From Candidatus Parachristensenella avicola (lineage in GTDB: Bacteria; Bacillota; Clostridia; Christensenellales; UMGS416): a stretch of DNA of 64,000 nt. The translations under genes and the position numbers were made by a program. The DNA lies in NCBI GenBank assembly GCA_904420205.1, contig CAJFUN010000007.1:1-64000 (forward strand), given 5' to 3'. The notes below the pieces were generated by a model that ran no database searches, was not told where the DNA came from, and saw only the letters and a list, made by a program, of their open reading frames with translations. The stretch's first letter is position 1. Each line of letters begins with the position of its first letter. This document shows, piece after piece, positions 20,015 to 28,316 of the stretch.

Positions 20015-20043
20015 ATTTTACCACAATACCCATCTGATTACAA
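20015..20043 (-). promoter_or_regulatory. Likely promoter of ddh
   Basis: Minus-strand TTGTAA (20043-20038), 17-bp spacer, TAAAAT (20020-20015), about 30 bases upstream of the start codon. Confidence 0.6.
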
Positions 20044-20155
20044 TTCCCGATCGTTTAAAATGATAAAGTTGGGATTTTTCGCTTATCCCCGGCCTTTACC
20101 ATGTGCCGCGTGGGGGCCGTCTTCTTGCGGTCTTCCATTGCCCCGAGCCGGCATG

Positions 20156-20187
20156 CAAAAAGGCGGGGGATTCATTCTCCCCCGCCT
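20156..20187 (-). terminator. Intrinsic terminator of the PepSY gene
   Basis: Minus-strand AGGCGGGGGA stem (arms 20178-20187 and 20161-20170) followed by TTTTT, 14 bases after the PepSY stop codon. Confidence 0.88.
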
Positions 20188-20200
20188 GGTATATGCGTTC

Positions 20201-21544
20201 TTAGTCGCGGTCCTCCCGCTCCTCGTCCCATTTCAATATGGTGCCGGTGTATGCGTCCAGCTCGAATTCGTATTCCATGCCGTCCTTACGCGCTTCCCCT
20301 TCATAGGTCATGCGTCCGTCATCCCGATCCAACTCCATCTCTATGATCGTAGCTCCAGGCGCCTTAGCCAGCACGATGGATCGCGCCTTCTCGGAAGAAA
20401 TGGTTGTCTTCTCCTGGGCAGCCGTGGTTTTGGGCGTTTTGTTTTCCTGCTCCCATTTCAGGATTGCGCCGGTAGCGGCGTCAATCTCAAAATCATATTC
20501 TGCGCTATCGGTAATTAGCTCGCCCTCGTACTGCCAGCGGCCATCGTCCTTTTCCAGCTTTATCTTTTTCACCGTAGCTCCCGGAACTTTTTTCAGGGCA
20601 ATCTGCTCCGCCTCTTGTTGGGAAATACGTCCGCTATCGTTCGACTGGGCCGCAGTTGTCGTCTTGGGCGCCGCGGCAGTGGTCTTGGATGTAGCCGCGT
20701 TCGTCTGGCTCGCTTCGGCCGTCTCGCTGGTCGCAGGGGCCGTGGTTGTCGTCTGGGTCGCCGTCGTTGCAGCAGCCGTGGTGGTGGCGGTTTGCGTATT
20801 CAGCCCAGCGGCGCCCCACTCGCTTTTCAACGAGCGCTGTTCTCCGGTCTTAGCATCCAGCGTCAGCTCATATTCCACCCCGTCTTTATAAAGCTCCAGC
20901 TCATACACATACCCGCTGGATTTCTTATCAAGATCCAGATCGGCGATCGTAGCGCCCGGCACCAGCTCCAGCGCCCGGCTGCGAATCTCGTCTTCCGAGA
21001 GATATTCGCCGTCAGCCGTACCCGCCGGAATCACAATCCGCTGGCCCAGCTTCAGCTTGATCTCCAGGATCTCCCCGCTGGCCGCCTGAATCTCCATGCT
21101 GCCTTGATATCCGTCTGTAGTAAAGACCGCTTCATATTCCGCATTGCCGTCGTCCTGATCCAGCCGGATGGAAAGCAGCTCAGCCTGCGGATATTCTTTG
21201 AGTAGGACGTCCTTAGCCTGCTGTTCCGATAGCTTTACCTCGGCGCTGCGTTGTGGCGCGACAGCCTCCCGCTCATATTTGACCATTTCGCCGGTTTGCT
21301 TGCTCACCTCAATCTCATACCGCTGGGTTCCGTCGGCGCTTACGTAGAGGAACTCGTATTCGTCGTCATCCTGTTCCATTCCCATCATCTGCGATCCCGA
21401 CGGTACTTTGCCGTCTGCCAGGCGCTTGGCGTAATCCTCCGAGTAGGCCTTTGCTCCGCGGGGAGCCAGTGCCGCAACTGCGACGGCCGCTATCACCACC
21501 AACGCCACCGCAAGAATGCTTATTCTCTTCTTGTTCAGCTTCAT
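20201..21544 (-). CDS. Membrane-anchored protein with five PepSY-like repeats
   Basis: A 447-residue extracytoplasmic protein. Residues about 9-27 form one hydrophobic anchor or uncleaved signal (ISILAVALVVIAAVAVAALA). The rest holds about 60-residue PepSY-like units near 34-95 (partial), 105-167, 180-243, 306-367 and 378-440. The later units share a pattern of A..I.L...PGAT, DDG..YE and AxTGxILKW. A Thr/Ala-rich linker near 250-305 separates units three and four. PepSY domains are proposed peptidase-inhibitory or sensing modules in the cell envelope. The ATG at 21544 follows AAGGGAGGCAAAAC. It is divergent from a two-component system starting at 21694, which probably regulates it or is tuned by it. 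Confidence 0.85.
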   Translation of the reverse strand: MKLNKKRISILAVALVVIAAVAVAALAPRGAKAYSEDYAKRLADGKVPSGSQMMGMEQDDDEYEFLYVSADGTQRYEIEVSKQTGEMVKYEREAVAPQRSAEVKLSEQQAKDVLLKEYPQAELLSIRLDQDDGNAEYEAVFTTDGYQGSMEIQAASGEILEIKLKLGQRIVIPAGTADGEYLSEDEIRSRALELVPGATIADLDLDKKSSGYVYELELYKDGVEYELTLDAKTGEQRSLKSEWGAAGLNTQTATTTAAATTATQTTTTAPATSETAEASQTNAATSKTTAAAPKTTTAAQSNDSGRISQQEAEQIALKKVPGATVKKIKLEKDDGRWQYEGELITDSAEYDFEIDAATGAILKWEQENKTPKTTAAQEKTTISSEKARSIVLAKAPGATIIEMELDRDDGRMTYEGEARKDGMEYEFELDAYTGTILKWDEEREDRD

Positions 21545-21693
21545 GTTTTGCCTCCCTTGTTTGTGTTGCCTTCATCCTACCTTACCAAGATGAAAGAAAA
21601 ATGAGAACAGGACGATTTTGAAAAAATTTTTTCATCCCCTCCACGGACGGCGTGTTTTCGGTTATAATGAAGAAAAACTGTAAGGAGGTTGTA

Positions 21694-22371
21694 ATGCGTC
21701 TTCTTTATGTGGAAGATGAAGAGGATATCCGTACGGTGACGGCGCGGCGCCTGGCGGCAGAGGGCTACAGCGTGGATACCTGCGCCGACGGACAGCAGGC
21801 CTGGGATTATCTGGAGGTCACCCATTATGACGCCGTTATTCTCGACCTGATGCTGCCCAAGCTGGATGGATTAACCCTGCTGCGCCGGATGCGCGAGGCA
21901 GGGAACGCAGTGCCCGTGCTGCTATTAACAGCCCGTGATGCGGTGGAGGACCGGGTTGCAGGCTTGGACGCCGGCGCGGACGACTATCTAGTCAAGCCCT
22001 TCGCCTATGACGAGCTATCGGCCCGCGTCCGCGTACTGTTGCGGCGCGGCCCAGCAGAGCAGATTACCAGCGTGCTTACCCTGGACGATCTATCCATGGA
22101 TTTGTCCGCCCACCAGGTTACCCGAGGCGGTCAGATCTTGGCGCTGTCGGCCAAGGAATATGCCATTCTGGAATATATGTTGCGCAATAAAGGCGTCGTG
22201 CTAAGCCGAGACCGCATCGAGCAGCACGTATGGAACTATGATTTTGAAGGCGGCAGCAATGTGGTCGACGTATATATCCGCTATCTGCGGCGCAAGATTG
22301 ACGCCGGCTTTGAGAAAAAGCTGCTGCACACTGTCCGTGGGGCCGGATACGTGCTTCGGAGCGAACCATGA
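21694..22371 (+). CDS. OmpR/PhoB-family response regulator
   Basis: A 225-residue response regulator. The receiver domain (about 1-115) has the acidic pair in YVEDEEDI, the phospho-acceptor Asp in AVILDLMLPKLDG, the T in LLLTARD and the K in DDYLVKPF. The C-terminal winged helix (about 128-223) has LSAKEYAILEYMLRN and ends DVYIRYLRRKID. The ATG at 21694 follows TAAGGAGGTTGTA. A TATAAT at 21663-21668 is a likely -10 element, though no good -35 is seen. The kinase gene overlaps its stop codon (ATGA). Confidence 0.93.
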   Translation: MRLLYVEDEEDIRTVTARRLAAEGYSVDTCADGQQAWDYLEVTHYDAVILDLMLPKLDGLTLLRRMREAGNAVPVLLLTARDAVEDRVAGLDAGADDYLVKPFAYDELSARVRVLLRRGPAEQITSVLTLDDLSMDLSAHQVTRGGQILALSAKEYAILEYMLRNKGVVLSRDRIEQHVWNYDFEGGSNVVDVYIRYLRRKIDAGFEKKLLHTVRGAGYVLRSEP

Positions 22372-23729
22372 GCCGACTTTCTATCAAGGTACGGGTCACG
22401 CTGTTTTATACCGTCGCCATGATTCTGCTGCTGGCGCTAACGCTGGCCTTTCTTTTCCTGGCGTCCGATTACCAGCTAACCGGCTCCTCTCACCGCATGC
22501 TGGAAAGCGCTGTCAAGCAGGCTGGCAACCAGGTTGAATTCGAGGAGGACTACCTGCAAATTGATCCGGAAATTGATCTTTATCCGGATGGCGTCACCCT
22601 GGTGCTCTATGGGCCCGAGGGTACGCCGCTATTGGGCACGCCGCCCGCTCAGTTTCCCGCTGACACGCCCCTTGTTTCCGATCAGTTTCAGGAAGTATCC
22701 GCCGGAGAAACGCGCTGGCAGGTTTATGATCTCTATATCGCTTATGGCGCCAGCGGGCTGTGGATCCGCGGCATTGGTTCGCTAAGTACCGGGCAGAGCA
22801 TTCTCCGCTCCATTGTTACCCTCTCCCTCGTCGCCCTGCCGCTCTTCATCCTGCTGGCCCTGGCAGGCGGTTACGCCATAACGCGCCGCGCTTTCCGTCC
22901 CGTGCAGGAAATTGTAAAGGCCGCTGAGGCCATCAGCAGCGGAAGCGACCTAACCCGGCGGATTGGATTAGCTGGCAACGAGCACGATGAAATCTACGCC
23001 TTGGGTCATGCTTTTGACGAGATGTTCGCCCGCCTGGAGGAGTCCTTTAACCGGGAACGTCAGTTTGCATCCGACGCTTCTCACGAGCTTCGTACCCCCA
23101 TAGCCGCTATCCTCACTCAGTGTGAATACGCGCTGTCGCTGCCGGAAGACAACGCCGAGCAGCGGATGTGCCTGGAACGTATTCAGCGCCAGGCCAAACG
23201 CATGTCCACCTTGGTCTCGCAGCTTCTGGAGCTCACCCGGGCCGACCAGCAGCGCGCTGCCATCCGCAAAGAGTCATTCGACCTCAGCGAACTAATCGAG
23301 GTAGTATTGGAGCAAATGGAGCCGCAGGCGCAGGCGTGCGGCATAGAGTTTCGCACCCGCTTAAAGCCTAACCTCTCCTTCTTCGGCGATCCATCCCTGA
23401 TGATGCGTCTGATTCTGAACCTGGTGTCCAACGCCATACAGTACGGACGCTCCGGCGGCTTCGTGCTGGTCAGCCTTACGGATGACGGCCGCCAGGCCGA
23501 GCTCCGTGTGGAGGACAATGGGATCGGGATCGCACCGGAGCATACGCCTCATATCTTCGAGCGTTTTTACCGGGCCGATCCCTCCCGCAGCGCCCAATCG
23601 GGCAGCTCAGGCCTTGGCCTGTCCATGGTTGCCTGGATCGTAAAGGCCCATGGCGGAACGGTCGGCGTCTCCAGCACACTGGGCGTAGGCACCACGTTCA
23701 CTGTCATCCTGCCGTTGTCATCGCCATAA
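22368..23729 (+). CDS. Sensor histidine kinase
   Basis: A 453-residue membrane kinase. TM1 is at about residues 12-32, an extracytoplasmic sensor domain spans about 33-145, TM2 about 147-170, then a HAMP linker. The HisKA domain carries SDASHELRTPIAAI with the phospho-accepting His near residue 240. The HATPase domain has the N box LVSNAIQYG, G1 VEDNGIGI, the F box FERFYRADPS and G2 SGLGLSM. It partners with the regulator just upstream. The sensor domain resembles none I recognise; the divergent PepSY protein could act on it. Confidence 0.92.
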   Translation: MSRLSIKVRVTLFYTVAMILLLALTLAFLFLASDYQLTGSSHRMLESAVKQAGNQVEFEEDYLQIDPEIDLYPDGVTLVLYGPEGTPLLGTPPAQFPADTPLVSDQFQEVSAGETRWQVYDLYIAYGASGLWIRGIGSLSTGQSILRSIVTLSLVALPLFILLALAGGYAITRRAFRPVQEIVKAAEAISSGSDLTRRIGLAGNEHDEIYALGHAFDEMFARLEESFNRERQFASDASHELRTPIAAILTQCEYALSLPEDNAEQRMCLERIQRQAKRMSTLVSQLLELTRADQQRAAIRKESFDLSELIEVVLEQMEPQAQACGIEFRTRLKPNLSFFGDPSLMMRLILNLVSNAIQYGRSGGFVLVSLTDDGRQAELRVEDNGIGIAPEHTPHIFERFYRADPSRSAQSGSSGLGLSMVAWIVKAHGGTVGVSSTLGVGTTFTVILPLSSP

Positions 23730-23838
23730 ATCAAAACCGAACGGTTGATTTGGACAAGCCCGATAAGGGCCTAGTATCTGCGATAGCTCCCTAAAGGGTG
23801 CTCTGAAAAGTCTGGCAACTACACTTTCGCTGCGGACC

Positions 23839-23860
23839 GCCCCCTACTTGGGGGCTCTTT
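23839..23860 (+). terminator. Intrinsic terminator after the two-component operon
   Basis: GCCCCC, 5-base loop, GGGGGC (23839-23855), then TCTTTTT. It also sits just outside the IS200 remnant, whose ends often carry such hairpins, so its origin may be the element. Confidence 0.7.
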
Positions 23861-24099
23861 TTATGCCTTTTTCGCTTTCTCTTCAGTGAATGGGTCTGCA
23901 TACTTTTTCTCGTTCAACTGGTCGTTGGCTCTACCGTCTTGCAGTTGATTGCATAGGTATCCTCGTATGGCGCCTTCGTAGCCTCCCGCAGAATTTTTGC
24001 TACATTTTTTATCGATGATCTGCCTACGATATTTGGGCGCAACGGCAATATGAAATTTGCATCTACCTTGCGATGTGACAGACCTTTTATGTTATCCAT
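23861..24099 (-). mobile_element. IS200/IS605-family tnpA remnant, frameshifted and internally deleted
   Basis: The minus strand begins MDNIKGLSHRK, and with one frame change continues CKFHIAVAPKYRRQII, the typical start of the IS200 Y1 transposase. It then jumps to NQLQDG.ANDQL....YADPFTEEK, typical of the transposase end, and stops with TAA at 23861-23863. The central part with the HUH motif and catalytic tyrosine is missing. The hairpin at 23839-23855 and a GGGGGTAGG stretch near 24155 may be remnants of the element's ends. It cannot make an active transposase. Confidence 0.75.
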
Positions 24100-24230
24100 T
24101 GGTATGAGCCACCAGTGCGCCTTTTTCGTGGTTGCCTACCCCCTTCTATTCTAGCACTGGAGTTTTTTTTGCACTAAAGTGTTTTTGTTAGCCCCAATTC
24201 AACTGAAGGTATCATCGCTATTGGCGTCCC

Positions 24231-24268
24231 AAAAGGCCCAGGCTCTCTTCCAAGATCCCGGGCCTTTT
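24231..24268 (-). terminator. Terminator of the SDR gene
   Basis: AAAAGGCCC (24231-24239) pairs with GGGCCTTTT (24260-24268) with a partly paired interior. It lies directly behind the stop codon of the minus-strand SDR gene and has T-runs in both directions. Confidence 0.75.
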
Positions 24269-24271
24269 GTA

Positions 24272-25057
24272 CTATTTTTCCGTTTGCGGCGATAAATGCC
24301 AACCTTCGTCCCCGTCATAGATCATCTTGCGGGTCATCCCGCCATCCACTACCAGCGTTTCCCCATTGATAAACCGGTTGGCTGGATCGCACAGAAAAAG
24401 CACGGCCCGAGCAACGTCCTCTGGCGTGCCAACCCGGCCCGAGGGATGCTGGCATTCATCCGCCCAACTATGTCTAGCGGCTTTTCCCTCTCCGTGATAG
24501 GCGCCGGTATCTATCCAGCCTGGCGCTATGGCGTTCACGCGCGCCCGTCCAGCCAAGCTCATTGCCATAGCATGGGTCAGCGCTGTAATTCCGCCTTTTG
24601 CCGCCGAATAGCTTTCCGTATCCGCTTGGGACATAAAAGCGCGCGTTGAGGATAGATTGACCACGCTGGCCCAGGGCGCGAAATGATCCATCAGCAGAAA
24701 AGTCAAATAATAAGGCGCCGTCACGCCCGCTTGCAGCACGCGGTTAAAGTCCTCCCATCCGCATCCTGAGATCAGCCCGCCCCTCGAAAAGCAGGCGTTA
24801 TGGATCAGCGCATGGACCTGCCCCATCTCCTCCACGCTCTCCTTGGCAAAGCGCTCCAGGCTCGCCTTATCCGCCGCATCGCCCACCGTAAGGTGCGCTC
24901 GTACGCCCAGCGCTTCCAGGCGGCGCACGGTATCGCGGCCCGCCTCTTCGTCCTGATCAAGAATGGATAGGTTCGCGCCCGCCTGCGCTGCGAATTGGGC
25001 GACGCACCGCCCAATCCCCATCGCCCCGCCGGTAATCATCCAATGTGTTCCCCTCAT
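24272..25057 (-). CDS. Short-chain dehydrogenase/reductase (SDR) family oxidoreductase
   Basis: A 261-residue classical SDR. The cofactor loop GGAMGIG (TGxxxGxG type) lies near residue 10, D60-like residues in VGDAAD, the HNACFSRGG segment stands in place of NNAG, and the catalytic set is VNLSST, then Y in SYSAAKGG with K four residues later. The C-terminal [10 protein letters not shown] and [11 protein letters not shown] are typical. Substrate unknown. The ATG at 25057 follows AAAAAAAGGAGGCAGTCA; the open frame upstream to 25180 lacks this. It is divergent from the GNAT gene. Confidence 0.9.
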   Translation of the reverse strand: MRGTHWMITGGAMGIGRCVAQFAAQAGANLSILDQDEEAGRDTVRRLEALGVRAHLTVGDAADKASLERFAKESVEEMGQVHALIHNACFSRGGLISGCGWEDFNRVLQAGVTAPYYLTFLLMDHFAPWASVVNLSSTRAFMSQADTESYSAAKGGITALTHAMAMSLAGRARVNAIAPGWIDTGAYHGEGKAARHSWADECQHPSGRVGTPEDVARAVLFLCDPANRFINGETLVVDGGMTRKMIYDGDEGWHLSPQTEK

Positions 25058-25197
25058 TGACTGCCTCCTTTTTTTGTTGATCATACCTGATCCCCGTGCG
25101 CCGCGCAATGGCCTTTTCCGCCTTTCCCCGGCGAACACCTGCCCACGTCCTGTGAATTGTGCTATACTTATGATGATCAAAGCAAGGGAGATTAACC

Positions 25198-25806
25198 ATG
25201 CTGGATAAAAGCATACCCTATTATGAAATGATCATGGTCGCAGCGGGATGGGATCCTTCGCGATCCGCTCCTCCGCCCCCCGGCTATGTCATCCGCCCCT
25301 ACCAAGATGGGGACGAGGCGCACTGGGCCGCCATTGAAACCTCGGTGGGCGAATTCGGTCAGGCATCCGACGCCTTGGCTTATTGGGAGCGGGAATTCCG
25401 TCCGCATCTTGATATGGTGCGTCGCCGCTGCCTTTTCGCCCTTGATCCCAAAGGTCATTATGTGGGTACCTGTACTGCCTGGGAGCAGTATGATCCTAGG
25501 CCGCTCTTTATGATTCACTGGGTAGCCGTCCATCCTCAGCGCCAGGGTCTTGGACTGGGTGGGGCCTTGGTTTGCCAGGCGATGGAGCTTTTCCGGCAAT
25601 CCGATTCCTTTCCTGTGGTGCTGCATACCCAGACCTGGAGCCATAAGGCGATTCGGCTCTATCACCGGCTGGGCTTCCGGCCGGTGCGTTCCAGCCCGCC
25701 CGCGCTGGGGAAGCATGATTACGAGCAGGCTATGGCCGTCCTAAAAGGCGTCTATCCTCCCAAGCAATGGGAGGCGCTGGCGCAATCTGCGCTGGATATA
25801 TCATAA
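25198..25806 (+). CDS. GNAT-family N-acetyltransferase
   Basis: A 202-residue protein with a GNAT core at about residues 30-170: motif [19 protein letters not shown] (the acetyl-CoA R/Q-x-x-G-x-G/A loop) near 105-122, and the late HRLGFRPV strand. The N-terminal part with [10 protein letters not shown] is family-typical for a small Clostridial subgroup. The acceptor is unknown. AAGGGAGATTAACC precedes the ATG. It is the first of three plus-strand genes spaced by 14 and 21 bases, likely an operon. A TATACT at 25163-25168 may be the -10 element. Confidence 0.85.
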   Translation: MLDKSIPYYEMIMVAAGWDPSRSAPPPPGYVIRPYQDGDEAHWAAIETSVGEFGQASDALAYWEREFRPHLDMVRRRCLFALDPKGHYVGTCTAWEQYDPRPLFMIHWVAVHPQRQGLGLGGALVCQAMELFRQSDSFPVVLHTQTWSHKAIRLYHRLGFRPVRSSPPALGKHDYEQAMAVLKGVYPPKQWEALAQSALDIS

Positions 25807-25820
25807 CAAGGAGGTTTGTC

Positions 25821-26684
25821 ATGATGGATCGTGCACCGCTATCCGGGCCGATTGGCTTTTCTTTCTCCAATCCTTTAGAGGATTTTGCGCCGACCCTACG
25901 GCAGGCCGCCCGGCTTGCGCCTCGCTGGAAAAGGGACGGACTGGGGGCTTTGGAGCTCGGCTTTTTTACCGGCTTTCACGATAAGATTGATTTTACCAGC
26001 GCGCAAGCGTCCTCGCTTGTGCTGCTCATGCGATCCATCTCCCGGGAAGGCTGTGCAATTTGGAGCGTTCATCTGCCTTTTGGCACGGCCTACGACCTAT
26101 CAAGTCCCAGCGAGGCCACCCGTCGCTTTGCCGTGGATCTGTACAGCCGCATGATGGACTGCGCCGCCGAAGGAGGCGCGCGCATTGCCGTGGCCCATCC
26201 CAGTGCCGAGCCTATCGCGTCCGCTGACCGCGCCCGCCATATGGATCAGTGCCGCCGTTCCATTGAGGAGTTAACCGTCCGCAGCGGTGAAAGCCTGCAT
26301 CTGGCCATCGAGTGCCTGCCGCGAAGCTGCTTGTGCTCCACAGCCGAGGAAACGCAGGCGCTGCTGGAGGGGACGCGCGCCGGGCTCTGTATGGATACCA
26401 ACCACCCCCATCACGAGCCGCCGGCCGACTTTATTCGCCTGCTGTCCCATAAACTTATCACCGTGCATATCTCCGACGATGACGGAGTAGACGAAAAGCA
26501 CTGGCTGCCAGGCCGGGGCGTCATCGCGTGGGCGGATGTGCTGGACGCGCTGGCCGCCATCCCCTATACCGGCGCTTTTATCTACGAGCTTGCCCCACCT
26601 TCCGGCCTTAGCCACGCCGGACTTGATTTTACCTTTAACTACCGCTATCTTGCCGACCGCTTGGCCAAGTCGCACGGTGAATAG
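25821..26684 (+). CDS. Sugar phosphate isomerase/epimerase-type TIM barrel protein
   Basis: A 287-residue protein of the xylose isomerase-like / AP endonuclease 2 fold. Conserved features are the HLPFG strand, RIAVAHPS, an IECLPRS strand with the metal-binding Glu, CMDTNHPHHE with Asp and His, HISDDDGVDEKHWLPGRG and a late YELA. These are typical metal ligands of the family, so it should be an active metal-dependent enzyme on a small sugar-like substrate. ACAAGGAGGTTTGTC precedes the ATG at 25821. It is the middle gene of the operon. Confidence 0.82.
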   Translation: MMDRAPLSGPIGFSFSNPLEDFAPTLRQAARLAPRWKRDGLGALELGFFTGFHDKIDFTSAQASSLVLLMRSISREGCAIWSVHLPFGTAYDLSSPSEATRRFAVDLYSRMMDCAAEGGARIAVAHPSAEPIASADRARHMDQCRRSIEELTVRSGESLHLAIECLPRSCLCSTAEETQALLEGTRAGLCMDTNHPHHEPPADFIRLLSHKLITVHISDDDGVDEKHWLPGRGVIAWADVLDALAAIPYTGAFIYELAPPSGLSHAGLDFTFNYRYLADRLAKSHGE

Positions 26685-26705
26685 CCCATACGGAAAGGAT
26701 CCATT

Positions 26706-27299
26706 ATGCCTTCTTCCATGATTCATCTGTTAGCCGCCCGCAAACATTGGCTTCAGGGGCCCTCCAGCTACTTTGCCGGCACGCTGGCGCCCGATGCTAT
26801 AGGAGAGCGCACGTTTAAGGATGCCTTGCATTATCGCGACCAACCCCAGCGCCTCTCTGCGCTGGCAGGCTGGGTGCGCAGTCACGACATGGCTGACCCA
26901 TATACCCATGGTTTCGCGTTGCACCTGTATGTGGACGTGCTGTGGGATCAGGGGCCGCAGGTTGATTTCCGCGCCCTGTATAAAGATGGTGACTGGTTTC
27001 TTCCCTATCGCAACGCCATCAACGAAGCCTCCTGCTGGTACTATCATCATGCCGACTGGGCTCCGGCCTGCTGGAATCAAATGGCGGACTATTGCCGCGC
27101 GCTTCCCAGAGCGGTTTATTGCGGTATCCCCGCTCAAGCCCTGGAAGATGCGGTGCTCCGCAACCAGCATTGGCATCAGCAGCATTCTCCTGCCTCTTCC
27201 GGATATTATACACCGCAACTCATTGAAGATTTTACCACCAATGCGGCGGAGGCTTTCGCGCGCTGGAGTGCCGCTGTCGTTAACGCCGAATCCGATTAA
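26706..27299 (+). CDS. Predicted hydrolase of the zinc-dependent phospholipase C-like type
   Basis: A 197-residue protein, possibly of the zinc-dependent phospholipase C / S1-P1 nuclease-like superfamily. It begins MPSSMIHLLAARK with a histidine near residue 7, has GTLAPDA, HYRD, RSHDMADP, and HGFALHLYVDVLWD, which resembles the HxxxHxxxDxxWD helix of those enzymes. No signal peptide is seen, unlike secreted phospholipases, so it should be cytosolic. Weak AAAGGATCCATT precedes the ATG. It ends the three-gene operon; a large hairpin follows at 27371. The assignment is tentative. Confidence 0.6.
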   Translation: MPSSMIHLLAARKHWLQGPSSYFAGTLAPDAIGERTFKDALHYRDQPQRLSALAGWVRSHDMADPYTHGFALHLYVDVLWDQGPQVDFRALYKDGDWFLPYRNAINEASCWYYHHADWAPACWNQMADYCRALPRAVYCGIPAQALEDAVLRNQHWHQQHSPASSGYYTPQLIEDFTTNAAEAFARWSAAVVNAESD

Positions 27300-27370
27300 G
27301 ATTGCCGGGAGCGCTTTGCGCGGCCATACGCGAAGAGGATGTCAGTTGCGGTCCGTCGCACTCCCATAAA

Positions 27371-27411
27371 AAGGCAGGACGGCATAGCATTTTGCTATGC
27401 CGTCCTGCCTT
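27371..27411. terminator. Strong bidirectional hairpin terminator
   Basis: A perfect 19-bp inverted repeat (27371-27389 and 27393-27411) with a 3-base loop. It separates the plus-strand hydrolase operon from the minus-strand MerR gene and marks the left edge of the AT-richer module. The T-rich run is better on the plus side (TCTCTTT). Confidence 0.8.
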
Positions 27412-27422
27412 CTCTTTGCCGT

Positions 27423-28205
27423 TTATTGACCAATATAAACCTGAATCTCATAGTTCCATTGCAGAATACCCGATACAACTATGAGCTGTACCGCAAATGC
27501 CGGTTCTACGCCGTATTGCGTTTGGGCCATATGCATTAACTCGCGCAACGTTTGCTCTCTATTTTCTTCGGTGCACGCAGCGCATAAGTATTTCCCTTTG
27601 GGCAATATCTTAATTCCTTCCACATTCACATAACGAATGCAGACGGCAAAAAGCCTTGCGATTCCGTTTTCGGTGTATATCCCGGCCAAATCCTCAAAGG
27701 AAAATCGCTCTTCTAGGGCAGGCGTAACCTGAGCGTAAAAATGGCTGAGATAATTCCAAAGGTTATCAAGCGTCGGCGTTTCTAACGTATTTGATAGCAG
27801 AATAACACGTTCTGGGCAATCTTTGAGAAATGCGCTATTGAACTTTGCCTGGCTCTGCAGCTTTTTTTCATAGTCCGCCTTCGCCAACTTGATTTTTGAC
27901 TTGCTATATTGTAAGGCCGCAATTTTTTCATCGGCCTTTTTTTCCGCCTGCCCTAAAAAGTCGATAATTTTCTCAAGATCATCATAGGCTAAAACCCTTT
28001 TTATCTCCTGCAGCGGCAAATCCATAAGCTGCAAAGCGCGAACCGTATTTAATCGGACAATGTCCTGCTCCGTATAATAGCGATAGTGGGTCCATTCGTC
28101 TTTTTTGCTTGGTTTCACCAAGCCAATGCGGTCGTAGTGCCGCAGCGTTTCGCTCGTAGTATGGGCAGCCTTTGCAGCTTCGCTCACTGAAAAATATTTT
28201 TTCAT
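27423..28205 (-). CDS. MerR-family transcriptional regulator
   Basis: A 260-residue regulator. The N-terminal winged helix (about 1-70) reads YFSVSEAAKAAHTTSETLRHYD, followed by a long coiled-coil dimerisation helix (about 75-115). The C-terminal part (about 130-260) looks like an effector-binding domain, but no ligand can be named. The ATG at 28205 follows ATAGGAGAAATAGAAA. A perfect 12-3-12 palindrome lies just upstream between this gene and the divergent ABC transporter, and is its likely operator. The gene is AT-richer than its neighbours outside the module. Confidence 0.9.
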   Translation of the reverse strand: MKKYFSVSEAAKAAHTTSETLRHYDRIGLVKPSKKDEWTHYRYYTEQDIVRLNTVRALQLMDLPLQEIKRVLAYDDLEKIIDFLGQAEKKADEKIAALQYSKSKIKLAKADYEKKLQSQAKFNSAFLKDCPERVILLSNTLETPTLDNLWNYLSHFYAQVTPALEERFSFEDLAGIYTENGIARLFAVCIRYVNVEGIKILPKGKYLCAACTEENREQTLRELMHMAQTQYGVEPAFAVQLIVVSGILQWNYEIQVYIGQ

Positions 28206-28220
28206 TTTCTATTTCTCCTA

Positions 28221-28247
28221 TTGACCTTTGTGTAGCACAAAGGTCAA
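28221..28247. promoter_or_regulatory. Palindromic operator for the MerR-type regulator
   Basis: TTGACCTTTGTG (28221-28232), TAG, CACAAAGGTCAA (28236-28247): a perfect 12-bp inverted repeat. Its left arm starts with TTGACC, a -35-like hexamer, and AATCAT follows at 28246-28251 with a 19-bp spacer. MerR-type promoters classically have 19-20-bp spacers with the dyad between the elements, so this is probably the promoter-operator of the ABC operon. On the other strand it abuts the merR-type ribosome site. Confidence 0.75.
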
Positions 28248-28316
28248 TCATGCATTCTAGCACAGCAAACCGCGGAAAACAACAGATACAAGCATGCAGT
28301 ATGGAGGAATGGCCGC

